Origin: Acinetobacter schindleri CIP 107287 | Lineage (GTDB): Bacteria; Pseudomonadota; Gammaproteobacteria; Pseudomonadales; Moraxellaceae | Direction: 5' to 3' | DNA length: 54,948 bases | Assembly: GCF_000368625.1 (NCBI RefSeq) | Contig: NZ_KB849587.1 | Span: forward strand, 1 to 54,948 | In this document: one piece after another, positions 31,441-40,767 of the stretch | Layout of the letters: each line of letters begins with the position of its first letter | How positions within the stretch are numbered: position 1 is the first letter of the stretch | Translations under genes and position numbers: made by a program | The notes under the pieces: model-generated | What the model saw: the letters and a program-made list of their open reading frames with translations, nothing else | What the model was told of the DNA's origin: nothing | Databases searched by the model: none

Positions 31441-31457
31441 TCTTCAAGATATATAAA

Positions 31458-31477
31458 AAGCCCTCCATAGAGGGCTT
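31458..31477. terminator. Bidirectional terminator
   Basis: AAGCCCTC-CATA-GAGGGCTT with A/T flanks, between the convergent mnmE and MFS genes. Confidence 0.8.
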
Positions 31478-31482
31478 GTTTA

Positions 31483-32685
31483 TCAGGCTTTTACATGCAG
31501 TTTCTGATGTGATACCCAGAGAACTACACATAAAATACTAATCACCGCACAGAAGCTGATAACAGCAAAACCCAAGCCAAAATGATCGGCCAGATAACCC
31601 ACTGCAATAATCGGCACAATCGTGCCTAAATAACCCATAAACAGATAGGTCGACATGACTGCGGCCCGATTCTGTAAGGTTGTGATCGCATGAATCACAC
31701 CAAATGCGCCCATCAAGGCAAAACCATGTCCAATTCCAAACAGAATATCACTGACAAAAAATAAAATGCTCGTTTTGAGGAGCATACACAGTGCAAGACT
31801 TATCAGACTCGCAAACATAATGATCAAGCCAATATTCAGACATTTCTTTGCAGCAACCGCTTTAGCAAAGAACTGCACTATGGCAGAAATCAGCAAAATG
31901 CAGGTGATGGCGGTACCACTGACTAGAGGCCCATGCCAAGGCAGAATATCCTGCACAAAAGAGGGTGACAGTGAGGCAAATAAACTAAAGGCAGCAAAGG
32001 CACAAAATGCGGTCAAACCCACGATCATAAACAAAGCATGATATTGAGGCTCAGGACGCAGTAATTTCGGTGCAATACTAAAGGGCTGACGTTCAAATGC
32101 TGGCACTTTTAACCAGAACAAGCCAATAAAACACAGTACTGCTCCCCAAATAATAGGTAGATATGGAGTGATCAGTGGCGTCTGAGAAAACTGCGCAATA
32201 ATTCCGCCGACCAACGGACCCAAACCAAAGCCAACTGCAGTCAGAATCGATACCAGTTGTGGCGCAAACTGCTTATGACTCTCTGGAATGGTTTGCATCA
32301 TGCCAATCATGGCAGAAGTGGTCATGAGACCTGAGGCAATGCCGATAATGAAACGCCCCACTGATAAAGTCAGTGCATTGTCTGCAAAGACGGAAATGAT
32401 TAAGCCTAGACTGATAAATACCAAGCCGATTTGTAAGGTTCTTAAAAAACCAATACTGTTACTGGTTCGTCCCAGAAACAACAGAGTGCCTAGACAGCCA
32501 AACATATAGGCGACAAAAATATAAGTAATCTGGCTTGGAGATAGATGCCAAACCTGTTGATAAATAGGGTAAAGCGGACTGGCCAGTGCCGTGCCGATAG
32601 TCCCCATAATCAATGTAAGGCTGACCATGGCGAATGGTCGCCATGTGGTATTTATTGTCATGCTGCTGCCATAGAAGTTCAACAT
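31483..32685 (-). CDS. MFS transporter, 12 membrane segments
   Basis: About 400 residues with roughly 12 hydrophobic segments. The family patterns include GTALASPLYPIYQQVW in the first helix region and the loop LFLGRTSNSIGF between helices 2 and 3, close to the MFS GxxxDRxGR-type motif. It is a secondary carrier of the inner membrane, probably a drug or metabolite exporter driven by protons; the substrate is unknown. ATG 32685 follows GGAAG. An alternative start at 32661 (MTINTTW) is nearly as likely and leaves all membrane segments intact. Confidence 0.8.
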   Translation of the reverse strand: MLNFYGSSMTINTTWRPFAMVSLTLIMGTIGTALASPLYPIYQQVWHLSPSQITYIFVAYMFGCLGTLLFLGRTSNSIGFLRTLQIGLVFISLGLIISVFADNALTLSVGRFIIGIASGLMTTSAMIGMMQTIPESHKQFAPQLVSILTAVGFGLGPLVGGIIAQFSQTPLITPYLPIIWGAVLCFIGLFWLKVPAFERQPFSIAPKLLRPEPQYHALFMIVGLTAFCAFAAFSLFASLSPSFVQDILPWHGPLVSGTAITCILLISAIVQFFAKAVAAKKCLNIGLIIMFASLISLALCMLLKTSILFFVSDILFGIGHGFALMGAFGVIHAITTLQNRAAVMSTYLFMGYLGTIVPIIAVGYLADHFGLGFAVISFCAVISILCVVLWVSHQKLHVKA

Positions 32686-32803
32686 CACGCTTCCAGAAAA
32701 ATGATGTTGAATAAAAATTTGAATGGAAAGCAGTGTATCGGTTAGATGAAAAAGCGGTCAATTATCTTGCTGTAAACAAAACGAAAATATTCAGCAGAAA
32801 AAA

Positions 32804-33073
32804 TCATCCATAACGCTTGAGCAATTTTAAAAATTCCTGAAGATCCTGTTCATTGACAGCTTCTGGATCTTTGATTACATGCTCTCTAAGGTGCTCCTCA
32901 ATCAGTTCATTCATCAGACCATTCACCGCCCCCTTAATGGCAGCGACCTGTTGTAGCACATCAATACAGCTGGGTTCTTGTTGTGTCAGTGAGGCTTCTA
33001 CCGCATGAATCTGACCTTTTAAACGCCGTACACGATTTAATATTTTTTTATCTTCATGCAAATGACTCACCAC
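32804..33073 (-). CDS. RcnR/FrmR-family metal-sensing repressor (DmeR-like)
   Basis: An 89-residue all-helical repressor of the CsoR/RcnR family. The metal-site pattern is His near the N-terminus (His4 or His6), Cys36, His61 and His65. This is the His-Cys-His-His set of nickel/cobalt-sensing RcnR, whereas formaldehyde sensors lack the last His. The start is GTG after GGAG. It is divergent from a CDF metal exporter with an operator palindrome in the 53-base gap. It would therefore release the operator when Ni/Co is bound. Nickel/cobalt specificity is inferred from the residues. Confidence 0.88.
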   Translation of the reverse strand: MVSHLHEDKKILNRVRRLKGQIHAVEASLTQQEPSCIDVLQQVAAIKGAVNGLMNELIEEHLREHVIKDPEAVNEQDLQEFLKLLKRYG

Positions 33074-33089
33074 AAGTCTCCAAAAATAA

Positions 33090-33110
33090 ATATACTAAGG
33101 GGGAGTATAT
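33090..33110. promoter_or_regulatory. Operator for the RcnR-type repressor
   Basis: ATATACT-AAGGGGG-AGTATAT: a perfect 7-bp inverted repeat around a G-tract. It matches the RcnR-type layout TACT-G tract-AGTA and lies between the divergent repressor and exporter genes. Confidence 0.8.
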
Positions 33111-33126
33111 AAATAAGACCACTCAA

Positions 33127-34074
33127 ATGCAAAACAATACCGCTCCACAGCACAACCATCAGTTTGATCAAGGCAATCCACTGGCACAGAAGAAGATACT
33201 GCTCGCCACAATCCTGACTGCCGTGATGATGGTATTTGAGATTATGGGTGGCTGGGTCTTTCAATCCATGGCCTTGCTGGCAGATGGCTGGCATATGAGT
33301 TCCCATGTCCTGGCCTTGGGACTTGCCTTTGCCGCCTACAAAGCAGCACGTCATTATGCCGATGATCCTCGCTTTAATATGGGGACTTGGCGTATTGAAA
33401 TTCTGGCAGGTTATAGTAGTGCCATCATGCTATTGGTGATTGCGGGCTTTATGGCTTTCCATTCGATTGAACGCCTGTTTGCTCCGGTAGAGATTCACTA
33501 TAACGAAGCCATTCCTATTGCGATTTTAGGTTTATTTATTAATCTGGTCTGTGCTTGGTTGCTGCATGATGGTGGACACGAACATGCTCATGGGCATCAC
33601 CACGATCATGAGCATCATCATCGCCATTCTGACCATCAGCGTGATCTGAATCATCAGGCAGCATTTATGCATGTAGTAGCAGATGCCCTGACTTCAGTCT
33701 TTGCCATCATAGCCCTGCTTGCCGGTAAGTATTTCGGCTGGGATATTCTGGATGCTGTGCTCGGGATTGTTGGCTCAGTTCTGGTCGCACGCTGGTCTAT
33801 TGGGTTATTGAAACAGACTGCCAAAACCCTGCTGGATGCCGATATGGATGCACCGGTGGTAGATGAAATCCGGGAAGTTATCGCAGAATTTGGTCCTTTA
33901 GTAAAACTGTCTGACCTGCATGTTTCCCGCGTTGGGAAAGGCAAGTTTTCCTGTTTTATAGCGCTGGAGACTACGCTAGATTTAAGCCCTGATCAGGTAC
34001 GCGACGCTATTTCTATTCACGAAGAAATCGTGCATATTTCTGTAGAGATTAATCCGGTTACCTCTGTTTCATGA
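33127..34074 (+). CDS. dmeF: Cation diffusion facilitator metal exporter (DmeF-like)
   Basis: A 315-residue inner-membrane CDF antiporter with about six membrane segments. The metal-binding helices carry LADGWHMSSH (helix 2) and HVVADALTSV (helix 5), the His/Asp pattern of DmeF-type Co/Ni exporters. Between helices 4 and 5 is a loop very rich in His (HEHAHGHHHDHEHHHRH). The C-terminal cytoplasmic domain follows. The start at 33127 is preferred since an upstream reading would run through the operator and regulator. Divergent from its predicted repressor. Co/Ni/Cd export is inferred. Confidence 0.88.
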   Translation: MQNNTAPQHNHQFDQGNPLAQKKILLATILTAVMMVFEIMGGWVFQSMALLADGWHMSSHVLALGLAFAAYKAARHYADDPRFNMGTWRIEILAGYSSAIMLLVIAGFMAFHSIERLFAPVEIHYNEAIPIAILGLFINLVCAWLLHDGGHEHAHGHHHDHEHHHRHSDHQRDLNHQAAFMHVVADALTSVFAIIALLAGKYFGWDILDAVLGIVGSVLVARWSIGLLKQTAKTLLDADMDAPVVDEIREVIAEFGPLVKLSDLHVSRVGKGKFSCFIALETTLDLSPDQVRDAISIHEEIVHISVEINPVTSVS

Positions 34075-34082
34075 GCAGTTTA

Positions 34083-34098
34083 TGTTCCACGTGAAACA
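34083..34098. promoter_or_regulatory. parS-like site, one mismatch
   Basis: TGTTCCACGTGAAACA, nine bases after the dmeF-like gene. It mixes the two common half-sites and fits TGTTNCACGTGNAACA throughout. It lies about 7 kb from oriC on the right arm. Confidence 0.8.
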
Positions 34099-34197
34099 TC
34101 AAGAATATTGAACCGTGACAGTACATAAATCATCTGATTTTTCTGCATGAAACGCATAGAATCAGCACTACTTTACTCTGACATGAGCGGGAGATTC

Positions 34198-34899
34198 ATG
34201 TTGAAACCTATCCTACTGCTGGCCATGACGGCATTGGCTACGAGCCTTAGCTTTGCCGATATCAATACAGTCAAAGCCAACCTGGCCAAAAATAGTCCAG
34301 ACCTGAAAATTGAAAATCTTCAGACTACTGAAATGAAAGGGATCTATAGTGGTTCTATGGATGGACAAGTGATTTACCTGAACGAGGATGCCAAGCATCT
34401 CATCGGTGGGTCTATGATTCGCCTTGCCGATAAGCAAAATCTTACCCGGGATCTGGTGCTGAAACAGAACAGTATCGACTGGAAAAAGTTGCCTTTACAG
34501 GATGCATTGAAAACAGTACGAGGCACTGGCAAGCGTCAGTTGGCGATTTTTTCTGACCCCAATTGCCCCTATTGTAAACAGCTTGAACTAGAACTTAAAA
34601 AGCTCAATGACGTAACCATTTACACTTTTGTTCTGCCACTGAAAGCGCAATCTATAGCCCCTTCACGACAGATTTATTGTGAAAAAAATCCGGCTCAAGC
34701 CTGGGAGGATCTGATTAGTAAAGGTATTCAGCCTAAATCTGGCAAACGCTGCGCCAATCCGGTAGAACGCAACTTGGCCTTGGCTAAATCCCTAAATATT
34801 CAGGGTACCCCAGCAATTATTTTCTCGAATGGTTTTAAAGTCATGGGTGCCTATCCGGCTGAACAGATTGAAAAGATTCTGACAGAACTCGGTCTTTAA
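34198..34899 (+). CDS. dsbC: Thiol:disulfide interchange protein DsbC
   Basis: A 233-residue periplasmic disulfide isomerase. Signal peptide 1-20 (LKPILLLAM to SFA). The dimerisation domain covers about 21-85. The thioredoxin-fold domain has the active site CPYC at 123-126 within FSDPNCPYCKQ. A second cysteine pair (IYCEK and KRCAN) would form the structural disulfide. The cis-proline loop is GTPAIIF. It corrects wrong disulfides, with DsbD as the usual electron donor (not in the window). The start at 34198 is preferred because GGGAG precedes it and it gives a clean signal peptide. Confidence 0.93.
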   Translation: MLKPILLLAMTALATSLSFADINTVKANLAKNSPDLKIENLQTTEMKGIYSGSMDGQVIYLNEDAKHLIGGSMIRLADKQNLTRDLVLKQNSIDWKKLPLQDALKTVRGTGKRQLAIFSDPNCPYCKQLELELKKLNDVTIYTFVLPLKAQSIAPSRQIYCEKNPAQAWEDLISKGIQPKSGKRCANPVERNLALAKSLNIQGTPAIIFSNGFKVMGAYPAEQIEKILTELGL

Positions 34900-34974
34900 T
34901 CTTAACTTTCGCTTGTTCATCTGAAGGATATTGAGAGCAGAAGCTTTGAATTAAATCTTTAAACAGCCAGCAGT

Positions 34975-35002
34975 AAAAAAGCACCCGACAGGGTGCTTTT
35001 TT
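34975..35002. terminator. Intrinsic terminator after dsbC
   Basis: GCACCC-GACA-GGGTGC with six A before and six T after, between convergent genes. Confidence 0.88.
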
Positions 35003-35034
35003 CAATGCAAAACAGAAATTATTCAATTAAATAT

Positions 35035-35292
35035 TTAGACAGTTCTGCGTTTGGTGACCATGTTGTAGATAAACAGAATGATAATGGCACCAATCACCGA
35101 AGCAATAAAGCCTGCTGCTGAACCTTCCTCATAAAGACCTAGCATACGACCGCCATAGGTCGCAAGTAATGAACCGGCAATCCCCAGTAGGGTTGTCATA
35201 ATAAAGCCTGCCTTGTCATCTCCAGGATGGATTGCACGCGCAATTAAACCTGCGATAAAACCAATAACAATTGCAACTATAAGTGACCACAT
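35035..35292 (-). CDS. GlsB/YeaQ/YmgE-family stress-response membrane protein
   Basis: An 85-residue protein with three hydrophobic segments (about 2-20, 29-48, 60-78). The glycine-rich pattern IVIGFIAGLIARAIHPGDD and GFIMTTLLGIAGSLLATYGG is typical of the transglycosylase-associated / GlsB family, found in the inner membrane and often induced by stress. The molecular role is unknown in the family. The ATG follows a strong AAAGGAG. Confidence 0.92.
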   Translation of the reverse strand: MWSLIVAIVIGFIAGLIARAIHPGDDKAGFIMTTLLGIAGSLLATYGGRMLGLYEEGSAAGFIASVIGAIIILFIYNMVTKRRTV

Positions 35293-35423
35293 ATGTATGC
35301 TCCTTTCTTATCATGTCTTTGTTTTTAAGTCATGTTCAGAAATCATCATCGGATAAGTGAAGTCTTCAATCTAGCGAAGTCCTGAAACGGAATGTTAGCT
35401 TTTTGTTCATGTGAAGCAGACAT

Positions 35424-35450
35424 AAAAAAAGTGGCAGTCGCCACTTTTTT
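35424..35450. terminator. Intrinsic terminator of hpt
   Basis: GTGGC-AGTC-GCCAC with seven A and six T around it, just after the hpt stop on the minus strand. Confidence 0.85.
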
Positions 35451-35463
35451 AAAGTTGGATCTC

Positions 35464-35991
35464 TTAAAGACCAATTTCACCAATAAAAGGCAAATGGCGG
35501 TACTTCTGGTCATAATCGAGGCCGTAACCGACAATAAACTTGTCTTCGACTTCAAAGCCAAGGAACTGCACATCCAGATTAATTTCACGGCGTGAAGGTT
35601 TGCTTACCAAGGTACAGAGCTGAATCGAGTTTGGGTTACGGGTGTGCAGAATTTCCAAGACTTTGCTCAGGGTGTTGCCGGAATCGATGATGTCTTCTAC
35701 CACCAGTACATCTTTACCACGGATTTCACCGTCTAAATCTTTCAGGATTTTTACATCACGTGACGATACCGTGCCACCACCATAACTGGACACAGTCATG
35801 AAATCCAGTTCATGTGGTTTTGAAATCACACGACACAAATCGGCCATAAAAATCACTGAACCACGTAACAAACCGATGAGCACAAGTTCTTTGTCACTAT
35901 GGGCATAGTGTGCATCGATTTGAGCACCAAGCTCTTTGACTTTAGCTTGAATTTCTTCAGCGGAAATCATTACGCTCATTTGAACGGTCAT
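35464..35991 (-). CDS. hpt: Hypoxanthine phosphoribosyltransferase
   Basis: A 175-residue purine salvage enzyme that joins hypoxanthine (or guanine) to PRPP. The PRPP loop is in [14 protein letters not shown], the flexible loop in [15 protein letters not shown], and the pyrophosphate contact in LRGS. ATG 35991 is chosen for the [16 protein letters not shown]-terminus. The reading frame continues upstream, but that part has membrane-like residues foreign to the family. guaD lies just upstream, so the two genes form a purine salvage neighbourhood. Confidence 0.94.
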   Translation of the reverse strand: MTVQMSVMISAEEIQAKVKELGAQIDAHYAHSDKELVLIGLLRGSVIFMADLCRVISKPHELDFMTVSSYGGGTVSSRDVKILKDLDGEIRGKDVLVVEDIIDSGNTLSKVLEILHTRNPNSIQLCTLVSKPSRREINLDVQFLGFEVEDKFIVGYGLDYDQKYRHLPFIGEIGL

Positions 35992-36209
35992 GGGTAGATA
36001 CCTAAAAAGTAAAAATAGCAAAATAAAAAAGGTGTTGACCTGCAACACCTGATATATCAGCAATTTTAATACATCCAGCAGGCAGATGCACCTGTTTTGC
36101 CCTGTGTTAATATAATCATTTTTTCGGCAATTGTGAATCGCGCTTGAGTAGAAAAGCGCAGCCAATGGCTATTGCTGATAGCATGAACCATGTGCGACGG
36201 CGCGATTTT

Positions 36210-37544
36210 TCAGGCTTTTTCCTGAGCTGTTGTTTTGGCATAAACCGCTTCTCCAGAAACATAAGTCACTGCAATATTACGGTCATCACCCAGCATGATC
36301 AGTGCAAAAAATGCATCTTCAATATTTTTGGCTTTGCTTTGACGCAGCTGTTGTAATGCCGTCGCATTCAGATCTAATACAATAAAGTCGGCTTCTTTAC
36401 CGATATTAAAGTTGCCAAGTTGATCCTCCAGACTCAAGGCTTTAGCTCCCCCTAGTGTCGCATGATATAGCGATTCAAAGGCAGACAGTTTATCGCCTTG
36501 CAATTGCTGCACCTTATAGGCTTCATTCAGGGTTTGTAGCTGATTAAATGAGGTCCCTGCCCCGATATCGGTGCCCAGTCCCACTTTAACGCCTTTGTCC
36601 CAAGCCTTCTTCAAAGGGAATAAACCACTGCCCAGGAACAGATTTGAGGTTGGACAGAAGGCAATAGCCGAGTCGGTCTGATGCATGCAATCCCACTCCT
36701 GCTCTTCCAGATGCACACAATGAGCAAATACCGATTTAGAACCAGTCAGACCATAGTGATGGTAAACATCTAAATAACTTTGATGTTCCGGGAACAATTC
36801 CTTGGCCCAGGTAATCTCATTCTTGTTTTCACTTAAATGAGTATGCACATACACATCCGGATATTCCGCTTTAAGTTGTCCTGCTTTTTCCAGCTGTTCA
36901 GCTGTCGAAGTTGGAGCAAAGCGTGGCGTGATCGCATACAGGTTACGGCCCTTGCCATGCCACTTTTCAATCAACTTTTTAGAATCGGTATACGCTGTTT
37001 CTGCGGTGTCCGTCAGTGCTTCTGGTGCATGACGGTCCATTAGCACTTTACCCGCAATCAGACGCATATTACGCGTCGTCGCTGCATTAAATAAAGCATT
37101 GACTGATTCAGGATGGACGGTACAAAAGACCAATGCGGTCGTGGTGCCGTTTTTAAGTAATTCTTCTACAAAAAACTCGGCAATTTTTTCTGAATAAGCT
37201 GGATCCTGGAACTGGATTTCAGTCGGAAAAGTATAGGTATTTAACCATTCTAGAAGTTGTTCACCATAAGCACCGACCATTTCGGTTTGCGGAAAATGGA
37301 TATGGGTATCAATAAAACCTGGCACGATCAGCTGCTCAGGATAATGAGTCACCTGCACTCCTTCAGGCAGATACTGCTGTCCTTCTTCCCAGCTGCCAAA
37401 CCATTGAATCTCACCATTCTGGCTGATGAGCAAGCCATCTTCTACATATCGCACTTGGTCGTGAATTTCACGCGCTTGGGCAACCGTATTCTTGATATCC
37501 AGGAAGCGACCGCGTACTGCCGTCGTTGCAATGATAGAAGACAT
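36210..37544 (-). CDS. guaD: Guanine deaminase
   Basis: A 444-residue amidohydrolase converting guanine to xanthine. The zinc motif PGFIDTHIHFPQ has His81 and His83. Further metal or catalytic residues are in YVHTHLSEN and FAHCVHL, and the metal Asp is in GLGTDIGAGTS. The substrate-pocket segment AFCPTSNLFLGSG is typical of guanine deaminases. It acts in the cytoplasm. ATG follows AGGTTTTAA. It is upstream of hpt on the same strand; the 218-base gap makes co-transcription uncertain. Confidence 0.94.
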   Translation of the reverse strand: MSSIIATTAVRGRFLDIKNTVAQAREIHDQVRYVEDGLLISQNGEIQWFGSWEEGQQYLPEGVQVTHYPEQLIVPGFIDTHIHFPQTEMVGAYGEQLLEWLNTYTFPTEIQFQDPAYSEKIAEFFVEELLKNGTTTALVFCTVHPESVNALFNAATTRNMRLIAGKVLMDRHAPEALTDTAETAYTDSKKLIEKWHGKGRNLYAITPRFAPTSTAEQLEKAGQLKAEYPDVYVHTHLSENKNEITWAKELFPEHQSYLDVYHHYGLTGSKSVFAHCVHLEEQEWDCMHQTDSAIAFCPTSNLFLGSGLFPLKKAWDKGVKVGLGTDIGAGTSFNQLQTLNEAYKVQQLQGDKLSAFESLYHATLGGAKALSLEDQLGNFNIGKEADFIVLDLNATALQQLRQSKAKNIEDAFFALIMLGDDRNIAVTYVSGEAVYAKTTAQEKA

Positions 37545-37704
37545 TTAAAACCTGCGCTTTTTGATTTTTTCGATTGATTGTAGCTGAAAAAATTAGCATG
37601 TTTATATGAACATTCATATTTAACCATGCGTATTTTTTATGAGATCAAATAATCACGAATAATTTCAACAGAGCGTGCGTGTGCAGCCAAGCTTGTAGAC
37701 AAAT

Positions 37705-37732
37705 AAAAAAGCCTGCTGATGCAGGCTTTTTT
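37705..37732. terminator. Intrinsic terminator after the TerC gene
   Basis: GCCTGC-TGAT-GCAGGC with six A and six T around it, 12 bases after the TerC-family stop on the minus strand. Confidence 0.88.
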
Positions 37733-37743
37733 GATGCTTAATC

Positions 37744-38709
37744 TTACAGCGTAGTTTCGTTATGTTTCTTGCTATGACGAATCGACAAGATCGCGGTCAC
37801 AGTCAAGACAATCACAATAAAGCTCAGTGAAATCCAGATCGGCATATGGAATACATCCAGCATCAGCATCTTAAAGCCGATAAAGACCAGAATCAAACCT
37901 AGGCCATAAGGCAGATAATGCATTTTTGAGGCTGCACCCGAGAGCAGGAAGAACATTGCACGCAGGCCTAAAATTGCCATCAGGTTCGCAGTAAGCACAA
38001 TGAAGGGGTCGGTGGTGACAGCAAAAATAGCAGGAATAGAATCGACTGCAAAGATCACATCAGAGGCTTCGACCAGAATCAGCACCAAGAATAACGGCGT
38101 TGCCCAAAGCAAACCATTTTGACGGACAAAGAATTTATCGCCCTGAAGTTGCGGGGTAATACGCATATGTTTACGTAGCCATTTCAGAATGGCCATATCT
38201 TCAATATTGCTGTCTTCTTCATGCTGACCACGCAGGAATTTGAAGCCGGTATACACCAGGAACGCACCGAAGAGATACAGAATCCACGAGAACTCCTGTA
38301 CAAACCAGGCACCAATAAAAATGAAGATGGTTCTGAGCACAATCGCACCCAGTACACCATATAACAGCAATTTACGTTGTAGCGCTGGTGGAATGGCAAA
38401 GGCGGCAAAGATCATCAGCCAGACAAAGACATTATCAATTGCTAGGGATTTTTCCAGCAGATAACCAGCAAAGTATTCCATGACCTTGGTATTGGCAATT
38501 GCCGCACCTGCAGTCTGCTCCAGATACAGCCATAATCCACCACCAAATAAAGTCGCGACACTGACCCAGGCAATACTCCAGTAGGCAGCGGTACGGACTT
38601 TTACTTCCTGACCATGCTGATGTTTAAAGCCGACAAAATCGATCACCAGCATGACGGCGACAATTGCGAAAAAGACAAGATACAGCCAGAGCGTACCAAT
38701 TGTTTCCAT
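37744..38709 (-). CDS. TerC-family membrane protein (Alx-like)
   Basis: A 321-residue protein with about nine membrane segments. It shows the TerC family patterns EYFAGYLLEKSLAIDNVFVW (about 78-97) and VEASDVIFAVDSIPAIFAVT (about 206-225), each with conserved acidic residues in the membrane. Members of this family are linked to manganese export or metal handling (Alx, MeeF); a metal substrate here is inferred. The start at 38709 follows GGAG at good spacing. An upstream in-frame start is possible. A leader with a terminator-like hairpin precedes it. Confidence 0.88.
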   Translation of the reverse strand: METIGTLWLYLVFFAIVAVMLVIDFVGFKHQHGQEVKVRTAAYWSIAWVSVATLFGGGLWLYLEQTAGAAIANTKVMEYFAGYLLEKSLAIDNVFVWLMIFAAFAIPPALQRKLLLYGVLGAIVLRTIFIFIGAWFVQEFSWILYLFGAFLVYTGFKFLRGQHEEDSNIEDMAILKWLRKHMRITPQLQGDKFFVRQNGLLWATPLFLVLILVEASDVIFAVDSIPAIFAVTTDPFIVLTANLMAILGLRAMFFLLSGAASKMHYLPYGLGLILVFIGFKMLMLDVFHMPIWISLSFIVIVLTVTAILSIRHSKKHNETTL

Positions 38710-38739
38710 GTGAATTCTCCACATCGGACGTCTGGCCAT

Positions 38740-38795
38740 AAAAAAACCTTGACCAGCTGCCCGATGAAAAACATCTATAACAACATGATCAAGGT
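38740..38795 (-). promoter_or_regulatory. Leader hairpin plus U-run upstream of the TerC gene
   Basis: On the minus strand ACCTTGATC (38795-38787) pairs with GGTCAAGGT (38754-38746), with one G-U, and seven T follow. A small GATG-TTTTT-CATC hairpin lies inside. It ends about 30 bases before the start codon, so it could act as an attenuator. It does not match the manganese riboswitch consensus as I know it. Confidence 0.45.
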
Positions 38796-39040
38796 CTTGC
38801 CTACATCTTAGTGTTTCACTTTTTTATATCAAGTGTGACCTAAAGATGCTCAGATACCGACTTTTTGCAAAGTGTAATGACGATATTCTGACACGTTCAA
38901 AAACTGAAATTTCATTCTTAAACGTTTGGAGGAGGCTACTCCCCTTGTTCAAACTAAATTTTGTCTGAGCGATAGCTCAATGTAAATTAAGCATGACAGA
39001 TTTTAATTAGGAATACAATTTTATTTACAAAAATCATTCA

Positions 39041-40225
39041 CTAAGCTTTAAGAAAATCAGGACGGCGTACCAGAAACACACTAAGTGCAAATCCAAAAAA
39101 TGCCAGTAATCCTCCCATCCAGCCGATACTGCCCAAGCCAATTTGCGCGGTTACAATCCCGCCGAGTAATGCACCCCCACCAATTCCGACATTGTATAAA
39201 CCTGAAAAAATCGCCATGGCTACATCGGTGGCATCTGAGGCGAGGTTTAAAGTCTTTGCCTGTAAAGCCAGACTAAAACCAATAATACTGACCCCCCACA
39301 TAAGACTCAGGCTATTTAAGCCAAAAAGGCTCACTGACATTGGCAATAGCAAGAGCATCGATATACCCAGCCCTAAAGTGAAAAATGGAATCGTCAGTCG
39401 TGGAAACTGTGGTGCAAATTTACCAAATAAGTAGGAACCCAGGAAGCCTGCTCCGCCGTAGATCAGCAGCAATGTTGTGGTCTGTGCAGAACTGAAATGT
39501 GCCACATTCAATGCAAAAGGTTCGATATAACTATAGGCTGTGAACTGGGCACTGATCACCAATACAGTAAGTGCAAAAAGTAGCATCAGGCTGGGCCGTT
39601 TGATCAGGCTTTTTAAACTGCTAAAGGAGCCTGAATTAATACTCGGTAAATGTGGCAAAGTTTTAACCAGAATAAAGCAGACTAACGTGGCAATCACCGC
39701 AATTAATCCAAAACTGTTACGCCAGCCATACGCTTCGCCAATCATCCGGCCAAAAGGAATTCCGAGTACCATTGCCATCGCAGTACCGGTAGATAGTAAG
39801 CCTAAGGCCTGAAATTCTTTTCCTTTCGGTGCTACACGCACTGCCAGTGATGCCGTGATTGACCAGAACAGTGCATGAGCAACTGCAATTCCGATCCGAC
39901 TGATAACCAGGACAATGAAACTCCAGGCAAAATAAGACAGCACATGACTGGCAATAAAGACCATAAATAGCAGTGTAAGCAGGAAACGGCGTTCAATATT
40001 TCTAGTGAGTAGCATGATTGGTAAAGACAGTAATGCGACTACCCAGGCATAAATAGTCAGCATCAGCCCGACTTCTCTTGGAGTCATGGCAAAGCTCTTT
40101 CCTATATCGCTCAGTAGTGCTACTGGAATAAACTCGGTTGTATTAAAAATAAAAGCGGCACAGGCCAAGATAATCACACAGATCCATTGGCGTGTAACAG
40201 AAAGAGGTTGAGCAGAAGCAGACAT
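39041..40225 (-). CDS. sotB: Sugar efflux transporter SotB (MFS)
   Basis: A 394-residue, 12-segment MFS exporter. The stretches [59 protein letters not shown] and [21 protein letters not shown] (here [16 protein letters not shown]) match E. coli SotB closely along the length. SotB exports arabinose- and isopropyl-thiogalactoside-like sugars by proton antiport; the real substrate in Acinetobacter is unknown. The start ATG has no clear Shine-Dalgarno sequence. It is divergent from the GNAT pair. Confidence 0.9.
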   Translation of the reverse strand: MSASAQPLSVTRQWICVIILACAAFIFNTTEFIPVALLSDIGKSFAMTPREVGLMLTIYAWVVALLSLPIMLLTRNIERRFLLTLLFMVFIASHVLSYFAWSFIVLVISRIGIAVAHALFWSITASLAVRVAPKGKEFQALGLLSTGTAMAMVLGIPFGRMIGEAYGWRNSFGLIAVIATLVCFILVKTLPHLPSINSGSFSSLKSLIKRPSLMLLFALTVLVISAQFTAYSYIEPFALNVAHFSSAQTTTLLLIYGGAGFLGSYLFGKFAPQFPRLTIPFFTLGLGISMLLLLPMSVSLFGLNSLSLMWGVSIIGFSLALQAKTLNLASDATDVAMAIFSGLYNVGIGGGALLGGIVTAQIGLGSIGWMGGLLAFFGFALSVFLVRRPDFLKA

Positions 40226-40379
40226 GAGGGAGGATCAATACAGGATCGGCACATTCTATGCTTTTGCCAGAAAATTTCACATGAGGCAGGCTGTAATTTT
40301 ACTCAGTGGAATTAAAAAAATTGCAACATTGTAAAGCTGAGGACTATGGCAGTCTGAGATAAAATCTTGAGGTAAACCT

Positions 40380-40661
40380 ATGCAGATTGAACACCAGGAA
40401 CAAGGAACTAAAGGTGAATGGTATGTGGCGCAGAAAGACCAGCGCCTGGCAGAGATGACATATTCCTGGGCAGGTGATGATAAGTTCATTATTGATCATA
40501 CCTGGGTGGATGACAGCCTACGCGGACAACGTGTTGGACAGCAGCTGGTCGAAGCTGCGGTCGGTTTTGCCAGAATGCATGCTCTGAAAATTATTCCACT
40601 CTGCCCTTTTGCCAAGTCGGTGTTTGACAAAAATGAAAGCATACGGGATGTACTTCAGTAG
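40380..40661 (+). CDS. Small GNAT-family N-acetyltransferase, copy 1
   Basis: A 93-residue single-domain YjdJ-type GNAT protein. The acetyl-CoA loop is in LRGQRVGQQLVEAAV (about 52-66). The C-terminal segment LKIIPLCPFAKSVFDKN is typical of this mini-family. The acceptor substrate is unknown. ATG follows TTGAGGTAAACC. A second gene of the same family lies 106 bases downstream. Confidence 0.88.
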   Translation: MQIEHQEQGTKGEWYVAQKDQRLAEMTYSWAGDDKFIIDHTWVDDSLRGQRVGQQLVEAAVGFARMHALKIIPLCPFAKSVFDKNESIRDVLQ

Positions 40662-40767
40662 GACTTCATCTAACTCAAAGATGGGACTAAACATCTATAA
40701 GATGTTTAATGGATGAGGATATGACGATATAACAGGTTGATCCTGGATTAGTACAACAGGTAAGAAA

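Noticed and set aside
38740..38860. A yybP-ykoY (manganese) riboswitch upstream of the TerC gene
   Set aside because: The conserved sequence blocks I expect for that class are not visible. Only a hairpin and U-run are supported, and these are reported as such.
40690..40712. AT-rich hairpin AAACATCT / AGATGTTT between the two GNAT genes
   Set aside because: No T-run and low GC, so it is too weak to call a terminator. It may be chance in an AT-rich gap.
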